A stretch of 64,000 bases of DNA from Gemmatimonas sp. (lineage in GTDB: Bacteria; Gemmatimonadota; Gemmatimonadetes; Gemmatimonadales; Gemmatimonadaceae), in the NCBI RefSeq assembly GCF_027531815.1, contig NZ_JAPZSK010000004.1, forward strand, positions 62,001 through 126,000. Reading direction: 5' to 3'. A model generated the notes under the pieces. The model was not told the origin of the DNA. It was given only the letters and a program-made list of their open reading frames with translations, and searched no databases. Numbering within the stretch: the stretch's first letter is position 1; each line of letters begins with the position of its first letter. A program made the translations under genes and the position numbers. Positions 15,331 through 23,972 of this stretch are shown here, piece by piece.

Positions 15331-17783
15331 ACGTACGCGCGTCGCTGGCGCCAGCACTGTGGGCCGCGAGCGCCCTGCTGGCCGTACCGGGTGCTCGAGC
15401 CCTGGCCATGCCCGCGGCGGGCGATTCGCTGCGGGCGCCGTTGTGTGTTGCGGGTGAATGGCCCGCGCGCGCCGGTGGCTGGCGGCTACGTCCTCGACCG
15501 CTGCCAGAGGCGCTGCAGATCATTGCGACCCGCGCCGGCTGGCGGTTGTCGTACAGCAGCGCGCACGTGCCGCCGGTACTGGTGTCGGTGTGGTGTGACC
15601 CCTTCGACGGCCTGGCGGCGGTACGTGCGGTCCTGCGCGGAACCGGTCTGCGTCCGCTGCTGCGTGACGGTCTGCTCATGGTGGCGCCGTCGCCCGAGGC
15701 CCCCGATGAGGGAGCGCGGGTCGCAGCGCTACAACAGCTGCCCCTGCAGCGGGTCGAAGGGTTGCGGCCGACGCCGGCGCTCCCGTTTGTCGGCGTCTCC
15801 GCCGGTGACGGCGGCGGGCGTGTGGTGCTCAATGCCGACAGTCTCCTGGCGCAGGGCACCCTGACCCTGGGCGACGCGCTGCGTGGTCAACTCCCCGGTC
15901 TCGCGGGGTGGGATCGCGGGGCAGGGGCGCTCCGGGTGGCGAGTGTACGCGGACGTGGTGCCGATGGCGGCGCCGGGGTCAAGATCTTCGTGGACGGGGT
16001 CGAAGCCGCCGATCCATCGGCCGTGCTCGTGGGGGACCTGCGCAGCATTGCCGAGGTGGAGTGGCTGCCGGGCGCAACCGGCGCCGCGGCATACGGGACC
16101 GATGCGCTCGATGGCGTGTTGGCCATCCGGACGCGGGCCGTTGCCGCAGCCGATGACGCGCCCTCGGCTACGCCGCTGTCGATGCGTACGAGTGCGGCGA
16201 CCGCACCCCTGCAGCGTGGATCGCTCTGGTCAGTGGACGGCGCGGCTACCGGGCGCTGGCAGCGCGGATGGGGCAGCAGAAGCGCCGGGGAAGGCCCACT
16301 GGCGCCCCCGTGGCGCCTGGCGACGGGGGTCACCACGTCGGTGCAAGGGCAAGAGGTGCCGGTGGGGCGAGCGCGCAACACGGTTGCCAGCGGCGCGTGG
16401 TCGACGAGTCTTCATGCCCCCGCGTGGCGTGGGGCCCTTACCGTTCGGGGGGCAACCGGGCGTCAGATTCAGGTATTCGCTCCCGCATCGCTCCCCAATG
16501 CGGCGACCGCTGGCCGCGTCGCGCCGCCCAACGAGGCGACGCTGGACGAGGAGCTGGTGCGTGAGGCGCATGCCGGTGTGTCGGTGGGGTGGGGATCGCC
16601 TCGCGCTGCCCAAGCGCTGCAGGCGGCCGTGGCCTATTCCGATCGCGAAGCGGGTGCGGAGGCGCGGCGACGTTCGCTGCTCGACAGTGTGCGGGTGGCG
16701 TGGCGTGGCCCTGTCCGTCGGTGGACGGCGCGCTATCGCGGCGAGCTCCCGCTGTGGGGCGAGGGATTGGCGATGACGGTGTTGGGCGATGCCGCGCGAC
16801 TGGTGCGTACGGCGCCGGACAGCAACGGGGCCTTGAACTCCCTCGGCGACAGCTCCGTGACCCAGTCACTGGTGGGTGGCACGGCCATGCTCCGCGGGCG
16901 CTTGGCGAGCGCCACCTGGTCGCTCGGCATGCGGGGCGAGTGGAACGATGCCTTCGGGCAGGCTCGCCGGTGGCTCTGGCTGCCGTCCCTGGGGATGCAG
17001 TGGGCCCTGCCCACCGTCGGGCACTTTGCCTCCCGCGTGCGGTTCGCCCATGGCCGCAGTGCCCGCGCGCCCACGCCGAGCATGAGCGCCGCGCGAAGCA
17101 CGTCGCGATTCGTGCAAATTGCCAACCCGTTGTTGGAGGGGGAGCGTCAACAGGCGACCGAGCTGGGGATCACGGGGGCCGTCGGCACCGCGGCGTCGGT
17201 GGAGGTTACCGCCTTCCGACAACGCACGGATGGGTTCACGCAGCGCATCGCGACGGGCGTCATCGACTCGACGGGGGTGGAGCGGCGGCGGGAGCTGCAG
17301 TACCGCACCATCGGCACCGTGGATGCGCATGGCCTGGAGCTGAGCGCGACGCTGCGTACCTCGTGGGGTCGGTGGCATGCCAACAGCAGCGTGGTTCACT
17401 CGCGCATTGCGAGTCTGGACACGGGCTACGTCGGCGTTCTGTCCGTTGGTGGGCGTCCACTGGAAGCCCCGCAATTCACCGCCGCGCTCGCGTGGACGAT
17501 GCCCATCGCCGGTGGCGCGCTCACCGCGGGGGGCAGCATCATCGGTCCCTGGCGGAGCGCCATCGGGGGCTGTGTGGTGGAGCGTGATGTCGGCTGTCTT
17601 GCCACTACCCCCATCACCATCCCCTCGTCGGCTCGCTGGCACGTGGGGTACGAGGGGCCCACGGTCGCGGGCTGGCGCTGGCGCGTGCGGGCGGAGAACC
17701 TCACCAACAATCAGCGTGTGGACGGCAGCGCGCTGCTGATCGGTCCGGGCCGGGCGATTTCCGTGGAACTCGGGCGCTGGTAG
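15327..17783 (+). CDS. TonB-dependent outer-membrane receptor with STN signalling domain
   Basis: 818 residues. A signal peptide is followed by an STN (secretin/TonB N-terminal) domain around residues 55-125 with PLPEALQIIATRAGWRLSYS, which couples to FecR-type partners. The plug domain follows (LTLGDALRGQLPGLAGWD, VKIFVDGVEAADPSAVLVGDLRSI is its core), then the beta-barrel, which ends in an aromatic residue (GRW) as required for outer-membrane assembly. The substrate is unknown; with an ECF sigma and FecR alongside, ferric siderophores or another scarce nutrient are likely. The gene overlaps fecR by four bases. The barrel is shorter than in many SusC-like receptors, and no SusD partner is present. 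Confidence 0.9.
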   Translation: MNVRASLAPALWAASALLAVPGARALAMPAAGDSLRAPLCVAGEWPARAGGWRLRPRPLPEALQIIATRAGWRLSYSSAHVPPVLVSVWCDPFDGLAAVRAVLRGTGLRPLLRDGLLMVAPSPEAPDEGARVAALQQLPLQRVEGLRPTPALPFVGVSAGDGGGRVVLNADSLLAQGTLTLGDALRGQLPGLAGWDRGAGALRVASVRGRGADGGAGVKIFVDGVEAADPSAVLVGDLRSIAEVEWLPGATGAAAYGTDALDGVLAIRTRAVAAADDAPSATPLSMRTSAATAPLQRGSLWSVDGAATGRWQRGWGSRSAGEGPLAPPWRLATGVTTSVQGQEVPVGRARNTVASGAWSTSLHAPAWRGALTVRGATGRQIQVFAPASLPNAATAGRVAPPNEATLDEELVREAHAGVSVGWGSPRAAQALQAAVAYSDREAGAEARRRSLLDSVRVAWRGPVRRWTARYRGELPLWGEGLAMTVLGDAARLVRTAPDSNGALNSLGDSSVTQSLVGGTAMLRGRLASATWSLGMRGEWNDAFGQARRWLWLPSLGMQWALPTVGHFASRVRFAHGRSARAPTPSMSAARSTSRFVQIANPLLEGERQQATELGITGAVGTAASVEVTAFRQRTDGFTQRIATGVIDSTGVERRRELQYRTIGTVDAHGLELSATLRTSWGRWHANSSVVHSRIASLDTGYVGVLSVGGRPLEAPQFTAALAWTMPIAGGALTAGGSIIGPWRSAIGGCVVERDVGCLATTPITIPSSARWHVGYEGPTVAGWRWRVRAENLTNNQRVDGSALLIGPGRAISVELGRW

Positions 17784-17870
17784 CGACGTGAGACCAGCCG
17801 TCGCGGACCGTGGAGCAGACGATCACCCGGGAGGCAACCGCGACGGTCTCTTTCCGTAGTAGATTGACGG

Positions 17871-18392
17871 ATGCTTTCCCTCGGTATCGTCACCATCAGT
17901 GACCGCGCCTCCACGGGCGTATACGATGATCGCTCCGGCCCCGCCATCCGGGACGTGTTCGCGCGGTGGGTGGCCACGCCGGTTCACGAGGTGTACAAGC
18001 TGGTGCCCGACGACCAGGCGGTCATCGAGGCGACGCTGCGCGAGCTGGCCGACGAGACGCGGTGCCATCTCGTCGTAACCACCGGCGGCACCGGGCCGGC
18101 GCCGCGCGATGTGACCCCCGAGGCCACGCTGGCCGTGTGTGAGCGGGTGCTGCCGGGGTTTGGCGAGCAGATGCGCGCCGAAAGCCTCAAGTCGGTGCCC
18201 ACCGCCATTCTGTCGCGGCAGCTGGCGGGCACCCGCGGTGGCTCCCTCATCATCAACCTGCCGGGGAAGCCGGCGGCGATCGAGGAGTGCCTGCGCGCCG
18301 TCTGGGGCGCCATCCCGTACTGCATCGAACTGTTGGGCGGACCGCGGCTGGCGTTCACCGCCGAGGCGCCGCGCCATCATCGTCCGTCCTGA
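17871..18392 (+). CDS. mogA: Molybdopterin adenylyltransferase-like protein (MogA/MoaB)
   Basis: 173 residues of the MogA/MoaB family, which adenylylates molybdopterin before metal insertion into the molybdenum cofactor. Hallmarks are GIVTISDRASTGVYDDRSGP at the N-terminus, LVVTTGGTGPAPRDVTPEAT containing the conserved TTGGTG loop, and the C-terminal LIINLPGKPAA. Length is normal for a single-domain family member. It stands at the head of a co-directional series of genes with short gaps. No other molybdenum genes are in the window, so whether it is MogA or MoaB is uncertain. Confidence 0.92.
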   Translation: MLSLGIVTISDRASTGVYDDRSGPAIRDVFARWVATPVHEVYKLVPDDQAVIEATLRELADETRCHLVVTTGGTGPAPRDVTPEATLAVCERVLPGFGEQMRAESLKSVPTAILSRQLAGTRGGSLIINLPGKPAAIEECLRAVWGAIPYCIELLGGPRLAFTAEAPRHHRPS

Positions 18393-18426
18393 TGTCACGC
18401 CCCGCCATTCTTCTGCCCTCGTTGAC

Positions 18427-18633
18427 ATGAGTCTCGCCCCGGAACTCCTTCGCATTCTCGTGTGCCCCAAGAGCAAGGCCCCGCTGGAGTACCACGCCGG
18501 CCCGCCGGAGGTGCTGGTGTGTCGTGAGAGCAAGCTGGTGTACACGGTGCAGGACGGCATTCCGGTGATGCTCATTGAGGAGGCGAAGCCGCTCGACGAG
18601 GCGGTGTATCCGCCGGCACCGTTGACCCCGTGA
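18427..18633 (+). CDS. Trm112-like zinc-ribbon protein
   Basis: 68 residues of the Trm112/UPF0434 family. The start ATG at 18427 gives the family N-terminus MSLAPELLRILVCPKSK. Only one clear Cys lies in the first pair (VCPKSK) and one in VLVCRESK, so zinc binding may be reduced. The conserved YTVQDGIPVMLIEEA follows. Family members activate methyltransferases in other organisms; in bacteria the role is poorly known. The next gene starts with a GTG overlapping its stop codon, so the two are translationally coupled. Confidence 0.82.
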   Translation: MSLAPELLRILVCPKSKAPLEYHAGPPEVLVCRESKLVYTVQDGIPVMLIEEAKPLDEAVYPPAPLTP

Positions 18634-19796
18634 GTGACCAGGGGGCGGTGAGCGCCAACGACCGGGCGTGGCAGGGCGCCACGCAGGTGGTGCGCGCCGG
18701 GTTGCCGCCCAAGGCGGCGGGCACGCCGTACCTGCCGGGGCCGGTGTTCGCGGCGCCCTATCACGCGCCCGGTGACCCGGCGCAGTCGCCGTACACCTAC
18801 GGCCGCTTTCACAACCCATCGTGGACGCATTACGAGGCGGCGTTGGCCGCGCTCGAGGGCGGGCCGTGCCTGCTCTTTCCCAGCGGCATGGCGGCCACGG
18901 CAGCGGTGCTGGCCACGATGGTCCCGCCCGGCGGCACGCTGCTCATGCCGCAGGAGTGCTACTACACCACGCGCGTGATTGCGTCGCAGCCGTTCGACGG
19001 CGCGTGGTTCGCGTCGCAGGGGATACGCGTGATCATGGCGCCCACGGCGGGTGATGGGCTGCAGCGCGCCCTCGACGAGGCGGGGCCCGGTGGCGTCTCG
19101 CTGCTGTGGCTCGAGTCGCCCACCAACCCGGGGCTCGACGTGTGCGACATTGCCGCCCTCGCGGCGCGCGCCCACGCGCTGGGCGCGCTCGTGGCCGTGG
19201 ACAACACCACCGCCACGCCGCTGCTGCAGCAGCCGCTCGCGTTGGGGGCCGACTTCTGCGTGGTGTCCGACACCAAGGCCATGACGGGCCACGCCGATCT
19301 GGTGCTGGGGCATGTGGCGGCGCGCGATGCGCAGCACGTGGAGACACTGCGGCTCTGGCGCACACGCATGGGGGTGATTCCCGGTCCCATGGAAGCCTGG
19401 CTGGCACACCGGTCGCTGGGCACGCTGCACGTGCGTCTCATGCAGCAGTGCCGATCGGCCTTGCAGGTGGCGCAGTTCCTGGCGGCGCACGACCGCGTGC
19501 GGGGGGTGCGCTATCCCGGACTGCCGCACGATCCATCACACGCCATTGCCGCAATGCAGATGGCCGCTTTCGGCTGCGTCGTGAGCTTCGAGCTGGAGAG
19601 TGCCGAGGCGGCGGCGCGCTTCTTCGCGCAGTCGCAGCTGGTGTACGAGGCCACGAGCTTCGGCGGGCTGCACACGAGCGCCGAACGCCGCGCGCGCTGG
19701 GGCGGCGATGTGGTGTCGGAAGGGTTCGTGCGCATGAGCGTTGGGCTGGAAGACGTGCAGGACCTGCTCGCCGATCTGGCCGCGGCGCTTCGTTGA
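18630..19796 (+). CDS. PLP-dependent trans-sulfuration-type lyase (Cys/Met metabolism family)
   Basis: 388 residues from a GTG that overlaps the previous stop. It belongs to the cystathionine beta/gamma-lyase family. The PLP lysine lies in SDTKAMTGHADLVLGH. Other family segments are YGRFHNPSWTHYEAALAALE, LLFPSGMAAT, and WLESPTNPGLDVCD with the conserved Asp/Asn contacts. The C-terminal substrate-binding region TSFGGLHTSAERR is divergent, so reaction and substrate (cystathionine, methionine, or a homocysteine analogue) are not decided. Gene order suggests cotranscription with mogA and the Trm112-like gene. Confidence 0.88.
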   Translation: MSDQGAVSANDRAWQGATQVVRAGLPPKAAGTPYLPGPVFAAPYHAPGDPAQSPYTYGRFHNPSWTHYEAALAALEGGPCLLFPSGMAATAAVLATMVPPGGTLLMPQECYYTTRVIASQPFDGAWFASQGIRVIMAPTAGDGLQRALDEAGPGGVSLLWLESPTNPGLDVCDIAALAARAHALGALVAVDNTTATPLLQQPLALGADFCVVSDTKAMTGHADLVLGHVAARDAQHVETLRLWRTRMGVIPGPMEAWLAHRSLGTLHVRLMQQCRSALQVAQFLAAHDRVRGVRYPGLPHDPSHAIAAMQMAAFGCVVSFELESAEAAARFFAQSQLVYEATSFGGLHTSAERRARWGGDVVSEGFVRMSVGLEDVQDLLADLAAALR

Positions 19797-19814
19797 TCAC
19801 CTCCTGAGTCGACC

Positions 19815-21443
19815 ATGGATCGTCGCCACTTCCTGAACACCGCCGGTGCGGTTGCCGCCGGGGCCGCGCTGGTTCCGCATGTCGCCCACGCGGCGGAGCC
19901 TGCCGACGTCACTGCCCCCACCGAGCCTGCCGCGCAGCCGCCGGCCTTCGCCTTCGAGGAGGCCACGGCCGCCGGGCTGCTGGCGCGCATGCAGGCGGGC
20001 ACGCTCACGTCGAGCGCGCTCACGGCCGCATATCTCGCGCGCATTGCGGCCATCGATGCGGCAGGACCGCGGCTGCGCAGTGTGATCGAGGTGAACCCCG
20101 ACGCCATGGCCCTGGCGCGCGAGCGCGACGCCGAGCGCCGGGCGGGGCGTGTACGTGGCCCGCTGCATGGGCTGCCGGTGCTGGTAAAGGACAACCTCGA
20201 CACCGCCGACCGCATGCAGACCACGGCCGGCTCGCTGGCCCTGGTGGGCAAGCCGGCGCCACGGGACGCCACGGTGGTGGCGAAGCTGCGTGAGGCAGGC
20301 GCCGTGCTGCTGGGGAAGACCAACCTCAGCGAGTGGGCCAACTTCCGCAGCACGCGCTCCACCAGCGGCTGGAGTGGACGCGGCGGACAGACGCGGCACC
20401 CGTACGTGCTCGATCGCAATCCGTGCGGATCGAGCAGCGGCACGGGCACCGCCATTGCGGCCAACCTTGCCGTGGTGGGGATCGGCACCGAGACCGATGG
20501 TTCCATCATCTGCCCGAGCGCCATCTGCGGCCTGGTGGGGCTCAAGCCCACCGTGGGGCTCGTGAGCCGGGCCGGGATCATCCCCATTTCGGCATCACAG
20601 GATACCGCCGGTCCCATGACGCGCACGGTGGCCGACGCGGCGCTGGTGCTGCAGGTCATTCGCGGGGCCGATGCGCGCGATGCAGCCACCGCGGACGCGG
20701 CGCGTCACACCGACGACTACCTGGCCGCGCTCGACCCGAATGCGCTGAACGGGGCACGCATTGGCGTGGCGCGCAACATGGCCGGCTTCCATCCGGCAGC
20801 CGACGCCGCCTTCGATCGCGCCCTGGCCGTGATGCGGAAGGCTGGTGCCACCCTCATCGATCCGTGCAACGTGCCCACGGTGGGCAAGTACGACGCCGCG
20901 GAACTCGAGGTGCTGCTGTACGAGTTCAAGAACGGCCTCACGGCGTATCTCGCCTCGCGGGGCGATACGGTGGCGCACCACACGCTCGCGGAGCTCATGG
21001 CGTACAACACGGCGAACGCCGGCACCGAGCTGCCGTGGTTCGGGCAGGAGCTGTTCGAGCAGGCCGCGGCCAAGGGTCCGTTGACCGACACGGCGTATCA
21101 GGAGGCGCTCGCCACCTGCCGGCGTCTGTCGCGTGACGAAGGGCTCGACGCACTCTTCCGCGAGCATCGGCTCACGGCCGTGGTGGCGCCCTCCAACGGG
21201 CCGTCGTGGCCCACCGACTGGATCAACGGCGACCGCTACAGCGGCGGGAATTCGAGTGTCGCTGCCGTGGCCGGCTATCCGTCCCTCACCGTGCCCATGG
21301 GCTACGTGCAGGAGCTGCCGCTCGGCGTGTCGTTCATCGGCCCGGCGTTCAGCGAGAAGTCGCTGCTGGCGCTGGGGTACGCCTTCGAGCAGCAGACGCG
21401 CGTGCGGCGTCCCCCGCGCTTCCGCCCGACGATTGCCGGCTGA
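19815..21443 (+). CDS. Amidase signature family hydrolase, exported
   Basis: 542 residues with an N-terminal signal starting MDRRHFLNTAGAVAAGAALV, which looks like a Tat/Sec-type secretion signal. The amidase signature is complete. The catalytic Lys is in PVLVKDNLDT, the cis-Ser is in NPCGSSSGTGTA, and the nucleophile Ser is in GTETDGSIICPS. The substrate could be an amide of amino acids, peptides or another small molecule. The gene begins 18 bases after the PLP lyase stop. It lies in a co-directional cluster of amino-acid and peptide-degrading enzymes. Confidence 0.9.
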   Translation: MDRRHFLNTAGAVAAGAALVPHVAHAAEPADVTAPTEPAAQPPAFAFEEATAAGLLARMQAGTLTSSALTAAYLARIAAIDAAGPRLRSVIEVNPDAMALARERDAERRAGRVRGPLHGLPVLVKDNLDTADRMQTTAGSLALVGKPAPRDATVVAKLREAGAVLLGKTNLSEWANFRSTRSTSGWSGRGGQTRHPYVLDRNPCGSSSGTGTAIAANLAVVGIGTETDGSIICPSAICGLVGLKPTVGLVSRAGIIPISASQDTAGPMTRTVADAALVLQVIRGADARDAATADAARHTDDYLAALDPNALNGARIGVARNMAGFHPAADAAFDRALAVMRKAGATLIDPCNVPTVGKYDAAELEVLLYEFKNGLTAYLASRGDTVAHHTLAELMAYNTANAGTELPWFGQELFEQAAAKGPLTDTAYQEALATCRRLSRDEGLDALFREHRLTAVVAPSNGPSWPTDWINGDRYSGGNSSVAAVAGYPSLTVPMGYVQELPLGVSFIGPAFSEKSLLALGYAFEQQTRVRRPPRFRPTIAG

Positions 21444-21482
21444 CCTGCTGACGACCTGCTGCTGACCTGCTCCCCTGCTGAT
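21440..21482. repeat. CTGCTGAC-type microsatellite before the small membrane gene
   Basis: GACCTGCTG and CTGCTGA units recur several times between the amidase stop codon and the next gene start. It is low complexity and may vary in length between strains. Confidence 0.5.
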
Positions 21483-21861
21483 GACCGACGAACGCACCGC
21501 CTCACCTTCTCCCTCGCGCACGGCACCGAGTGGCCCGCCCCCCGCCGCGATCGGCAGCCTGCTGCTGGCCGTCGTCGTGGGCGCAGGGGCCTGGTACTGG
21601 TTCGGCCGCGCCGCCGACGCCGGTGTGCGCCGTCTCGAACGGCTCGATACCATGCGCGCCTATTGCGAGCGATTCTATGCGCAGGCCCGCGACAAGAACG
21701 ACACGATGCGTGTGGATCGCGCCGCCGTGCCCGATACCGTCGATGCGGGATCGAAGGACGCCTTCGATCGGTGCGGGGATTTCCGCGGACCCAGCGTCCC
21801 CAACGCGCTGCCCAATCCGCGCGAGATGAATGGCCAGGAGATGCCTCGCGGACTGCGGTGA
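21481..21861 (+). CDS. Small single-pass membrane protein, function unknown
   Basis: 126 residues from ATG at 21481. A Pro/Ser-rich N-terminus of about 22 residues leads into one hydrophobic segment (IGSLLLAVVVGAGAWYWF). A soluble, charged C-terminal part follows, with two Cys residues (YCERF and RCGDF) that could form a disulfide. No family was recognised. It lies between the amidase and the M19 dipeptidase on the same strand with short gaps, so it may be cotranscribed with them. Confidence 0.6.
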   Translation: MTDERTASPSPSRTAPSGPPPAAIGSLLLAVVVGAGAWYWFGRAADAGVRRLERLDTMRAYCERFYAQARDKNDTMRVDRAAVPDTVDAGSKDAFDRCGDFRGPSVPNALPNPREMNGQEMPRGLR

Positions 21862-21874
21862 ACCGCCACCCGTC

Positions 21875-23056
21875 ATGAAGAAAATTCTCCTTGGCCTCAT
21901 CGTGCTGCTGGTCACCGCCGTGGTGGCTTTCTTCACCATCGTCCCGGTGGTGGTGGATGGTCGCATGAACAGCGTGGTGAGCCCCACCATTCCCGACGTC
22001 TCCCCGCGCGCATCGGCGCTGCATCGCACGCTGTTCGTGGCCGACCTGCACGCCGATGAGCTGCTCTGGGGGCGCGACCTGCTGGAGCGCGTGGACCGCG
22101 GGCATGTGGATTTGCCGCGGCTGCAGGAGGGGAAGGTGGCGCTGCAGGTGTTCAGCGTGGTCACCAAGACGCCGCGCGACATGAACTACGGGCGCAACAC
22201 CGGCGAAACCGACAACATCGCGCTGCTCGCGCTGGCGCAGCGGTGGCCCAGTGAAACGCGACGCAGCCTGCGGGCGCGCGCCACGTATCAGGCTGAGCGG
22301 TTGCAGGATGCCGTGCTGCGCGCCGGGGGGGCGATCACGCTCATCACGTCGCGTGATTCGCTCGAGGCGTTTGTGGAGCGGCGCGGTGGCGACCCCATGC
22401 AGGTGGGTGCGCTGCTGGCCATCGAGGGGCTGCACGCGCTCGACGGCGAGCTCGCGAGCGTGGACGTGCTCTTCGCCCACGGCTATCGCATGATGGGGCT
22501 GACGCACTTCTTCGACAACGAGGTGGCGGCCAGTGCGCACGGCGTGTCGCAGGGCGGGCTCACGCCCTTCGGCCGGCAGGTGGTGCAGCGCATGGAGCAG
22601 CTCGGCATCATCGTGGACCTGGCGCACGCCTCGCCGCGCACGGTGCAGGAGGTGCTGGCTGTGGCGACGCGTCCCGTGGTGGTGTCGCATACGGGGGTGG
22701 CGGCGGTGTGTCCGGGCTCGCGCAACCTCACCGACGCGCAGCTGCGGGCGATTGCCGCCAACGGGGGCCTCATCGGTATCGGCTACTGGGACGGCGCGGT
22801 GTGCGCGCCCACCATCGAGAACATCGTGAAGGCCATTCAGCACGCCGTGAGCGTCATGGGTGTGCGGCACGTGGCGCTGGGGTCCGACTTCGACGGGGCC
22901 ACGAAGACGCCGTGGGACACGCGCGGCGTCGTCGTGATTACCGATGCCTTGCTCAAGGCCGGCATGCGTGAGGACGAGGTGGCGCGCGTGATGGGAGGCA
23001 ACACGCGGGACTTTCTCTGGCGGCTGCTGCCGGAAGCGCAGGCGCACGGGCGCTGA
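21875..23056 (+). CDS. Membrane dipeptidase, peptidase family M19
   Basis: 393 residues; the ATG at 21875 (MKKILLGLIVLLVTAVVAFF) gives a membrane anchor or signal. Peptidase M19 metal sites are all visible: DLHADELLW (first His/Asp), LLAIEGLHAL (bridging Glu), HASPRT and VVSHTGVAAV (His ligands), and GSDFDGATKTP (Asp). The family hydrolyses dipeptides, often with D-residues, in the periplasm. The gene sits downstream of an amidase and a small membrane protein and is the last gene before the repeat array at 23127. Confidence 0.9.
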   Translation: MKKILLGLIVLLVTAVVAFFTIVPVVVDGRMNSVVSPTIPDVSPRASALHRTLFVADLHADELLWGRDLLERVDRGHVDLPRLQEGKVALQVFSVVTKTPRDMNYGRNTGETDNIALLALAQRWPSETRRSLRARATYQAERLQDAVLRAGGAITLITSRDSLEAFVERRGGDPMQVGALLAIEGLHALDGELASVDVLFAHGYRMMGLTHFFDNEVAASAHGVSQGGLTPFGRQVVQRMEQLGIIVDLAHASPRTVQEVLAVATRPVVVSHTGVAAVCPGSRNLTDAQLRAIAANGGLIGIGYWDGAVCAPTIENIVKAIQHAVSVMGVRHVALGSDFDGATKTPWDTRGVVVITDALLKAGMREDEVARVMGGNTRDFLWRLLPEAQAHGR

Positions 23057-23082
23057 CGCCTTCGGGGGAGGAGCTACGCGTG

Positions 23083-23126
23083 GGCAACAACGGAGGACCG
23101 GCGTGTTGGCAACAACGGAGGACCGG
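23083..23126. repeat. 19-base direct repeat, two copies
   Basis: GGCAACAACGGAGGACCGG occurs at 23083-23101 and again at 23108-23126. It immediately precedes the inverted array and is part of the same repetitive locus. Confidence 0.8.
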
Positions 23127-23403
23127 GGACGCGTTGGCACGGACGCGTTGGCAGGAACGCGTTGGCGGAGACGCGTTGGCACCGACGCGGAGCAACGCGG
23201 GCAATAACGCGCGGAGCAACGCGGGCAATAACGCGAGAAGCAACGCGTTGCCCCCACGCGGCAACCACGGTCGACCGCTCCGCGCAATTACCCGCGTCGG
23301 TGCCCGCGTCGGTGCCCGCGTCGGTGCCCGCGTCGGTGCCCGCGTCGGTGCCAACGCGTTCCTGCCAACGCGTAAGTGCCAACGCGTCCGTGCCAACGCG
23401 TCC
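23127..23403. repeat. Large inverted array of ACGCGTTGGC units (64-bp imperfect stem)
   Basis: Left arm 23127-23190, right arm 23340-23403, with the central 149 bases between. The outer 27 bases (23127-23153 against 23377-23403) are perfectly complementary. The remaining 37 pairs have about 6 mismatches and no gap. Each arm holds four copies of the 10-base unit ACGCGTTGGC or its complement at about 14-base spacing. The centre holds two 22-24-base repeats (AGCAACGCGGGCAATAACGC) at 23191-23236 and five perfect copies of CCCGCGTCGGTG at 23291-23350. Open frames across it give only short-period peptides, so it is unlikely to be coding. Confidence 0.9.
23291..23350. repeat. Five perfect tandem copies of a 12-base unit
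   Basis: CCCGCGTCGGTG repeats exactly five times at 23291, 23303, 23315, 23327 and 23339. The last copy merges into the right arm of the inverted array. Perfect identity implies recent expansion or conversion. Confidence 0.95.
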
Positions 23404-23528
23404 TCGATCGCGCGTAGTTGCTGTCCGTCGTTTCCGCCCGCCACTCCGTGTGTCGGTCCGGACCGCCCGCGTCCCGCGCCCGCGGCGCCGACAGGCAACA
23501 AATCCCCCCGTTCCGGTGTTCTTCGGGT

Positions 23529-23936
23529 ATGCCTCAGTTTGTTGCCATTGTGCCCGTGCTGCGAGTGTCCGATGTGGAGCGCAGCATTGCCTGGTATACG
23601 GCGAACCTCGGGTTCGCGCCGGAGCCGTCGCCGAGTGCGCCGCCGTTCGAGTCGTGCATCCTGCGTCGGGATGCCACCGAACTGATGCTGCGCCGCGCCG
23701 TGGCGCCGCTCACCAAAACGCGGGGCTCCTACGAGTGGGATGTGTACATCCGGCTATCAGGCGATGAACTCACCAGCCTGCTCGATCATGCGCGCCGGCG
23801 TACACCGCTGGTGCGCGGTCCCGAGGTCATGCTCAGCGGCACCGTGGAGTTCGAGCTGGAAGACCCCGACGGCTACCGTGTGTGTGTGGCCGAGGCGCTC
23901 CGCGATACCCGCGGATTTCCGCGCGCGGTGGGCTGA
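23529..23936 (+). CDS. VOC-family (glyoxalase/bleomycin resistance-like) protein
   Basis: 135 residues from ATG at 23529. The vicinal oxygen chelate fold is indicated by PVLRVSDVERSIAWYTANLGF at the start and the C-terminal FELEDPDGYRVCVAE. Length matches a single-chain VOC protein that would dimerise. Such proteins include metal-dependent lyases, dioxygenases and drug-binding proteins, and the sequence does not decide between them. It lies alone between the repeat array and a convergent M20 gene. Confidence 0.88.
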   Translation: MPQFVAIVPVLRVSDVERSIAWYTANLGFAPEPSPSAPPFESCILRRDATELMLRRAVAPLTKTRGSYEWDVYIRLSGDELTSLLDHARRRTPLVRGPEVMLSGTVEFELEDPDGYRVCVAEALRDTRGFPRAVG

Positions 23937-23972
23937 CGCAGGCACAACAGCAGCAGCGGGGCGCGCGCACCG

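Noticed and set aside
23127-23403. CRISPR array
   Set aside because: Units are 10-14 bases without unique spacers, and the copies are inverted about a centre. No cas genes are nearby.
23074-23685. Several ORFs crossing the repeat array, encoding short-period peptides such as RVGA or GTDA repeats
   Set aside because: They only reflect the 12-base repeat period in three frames and lack start context or family similarity.
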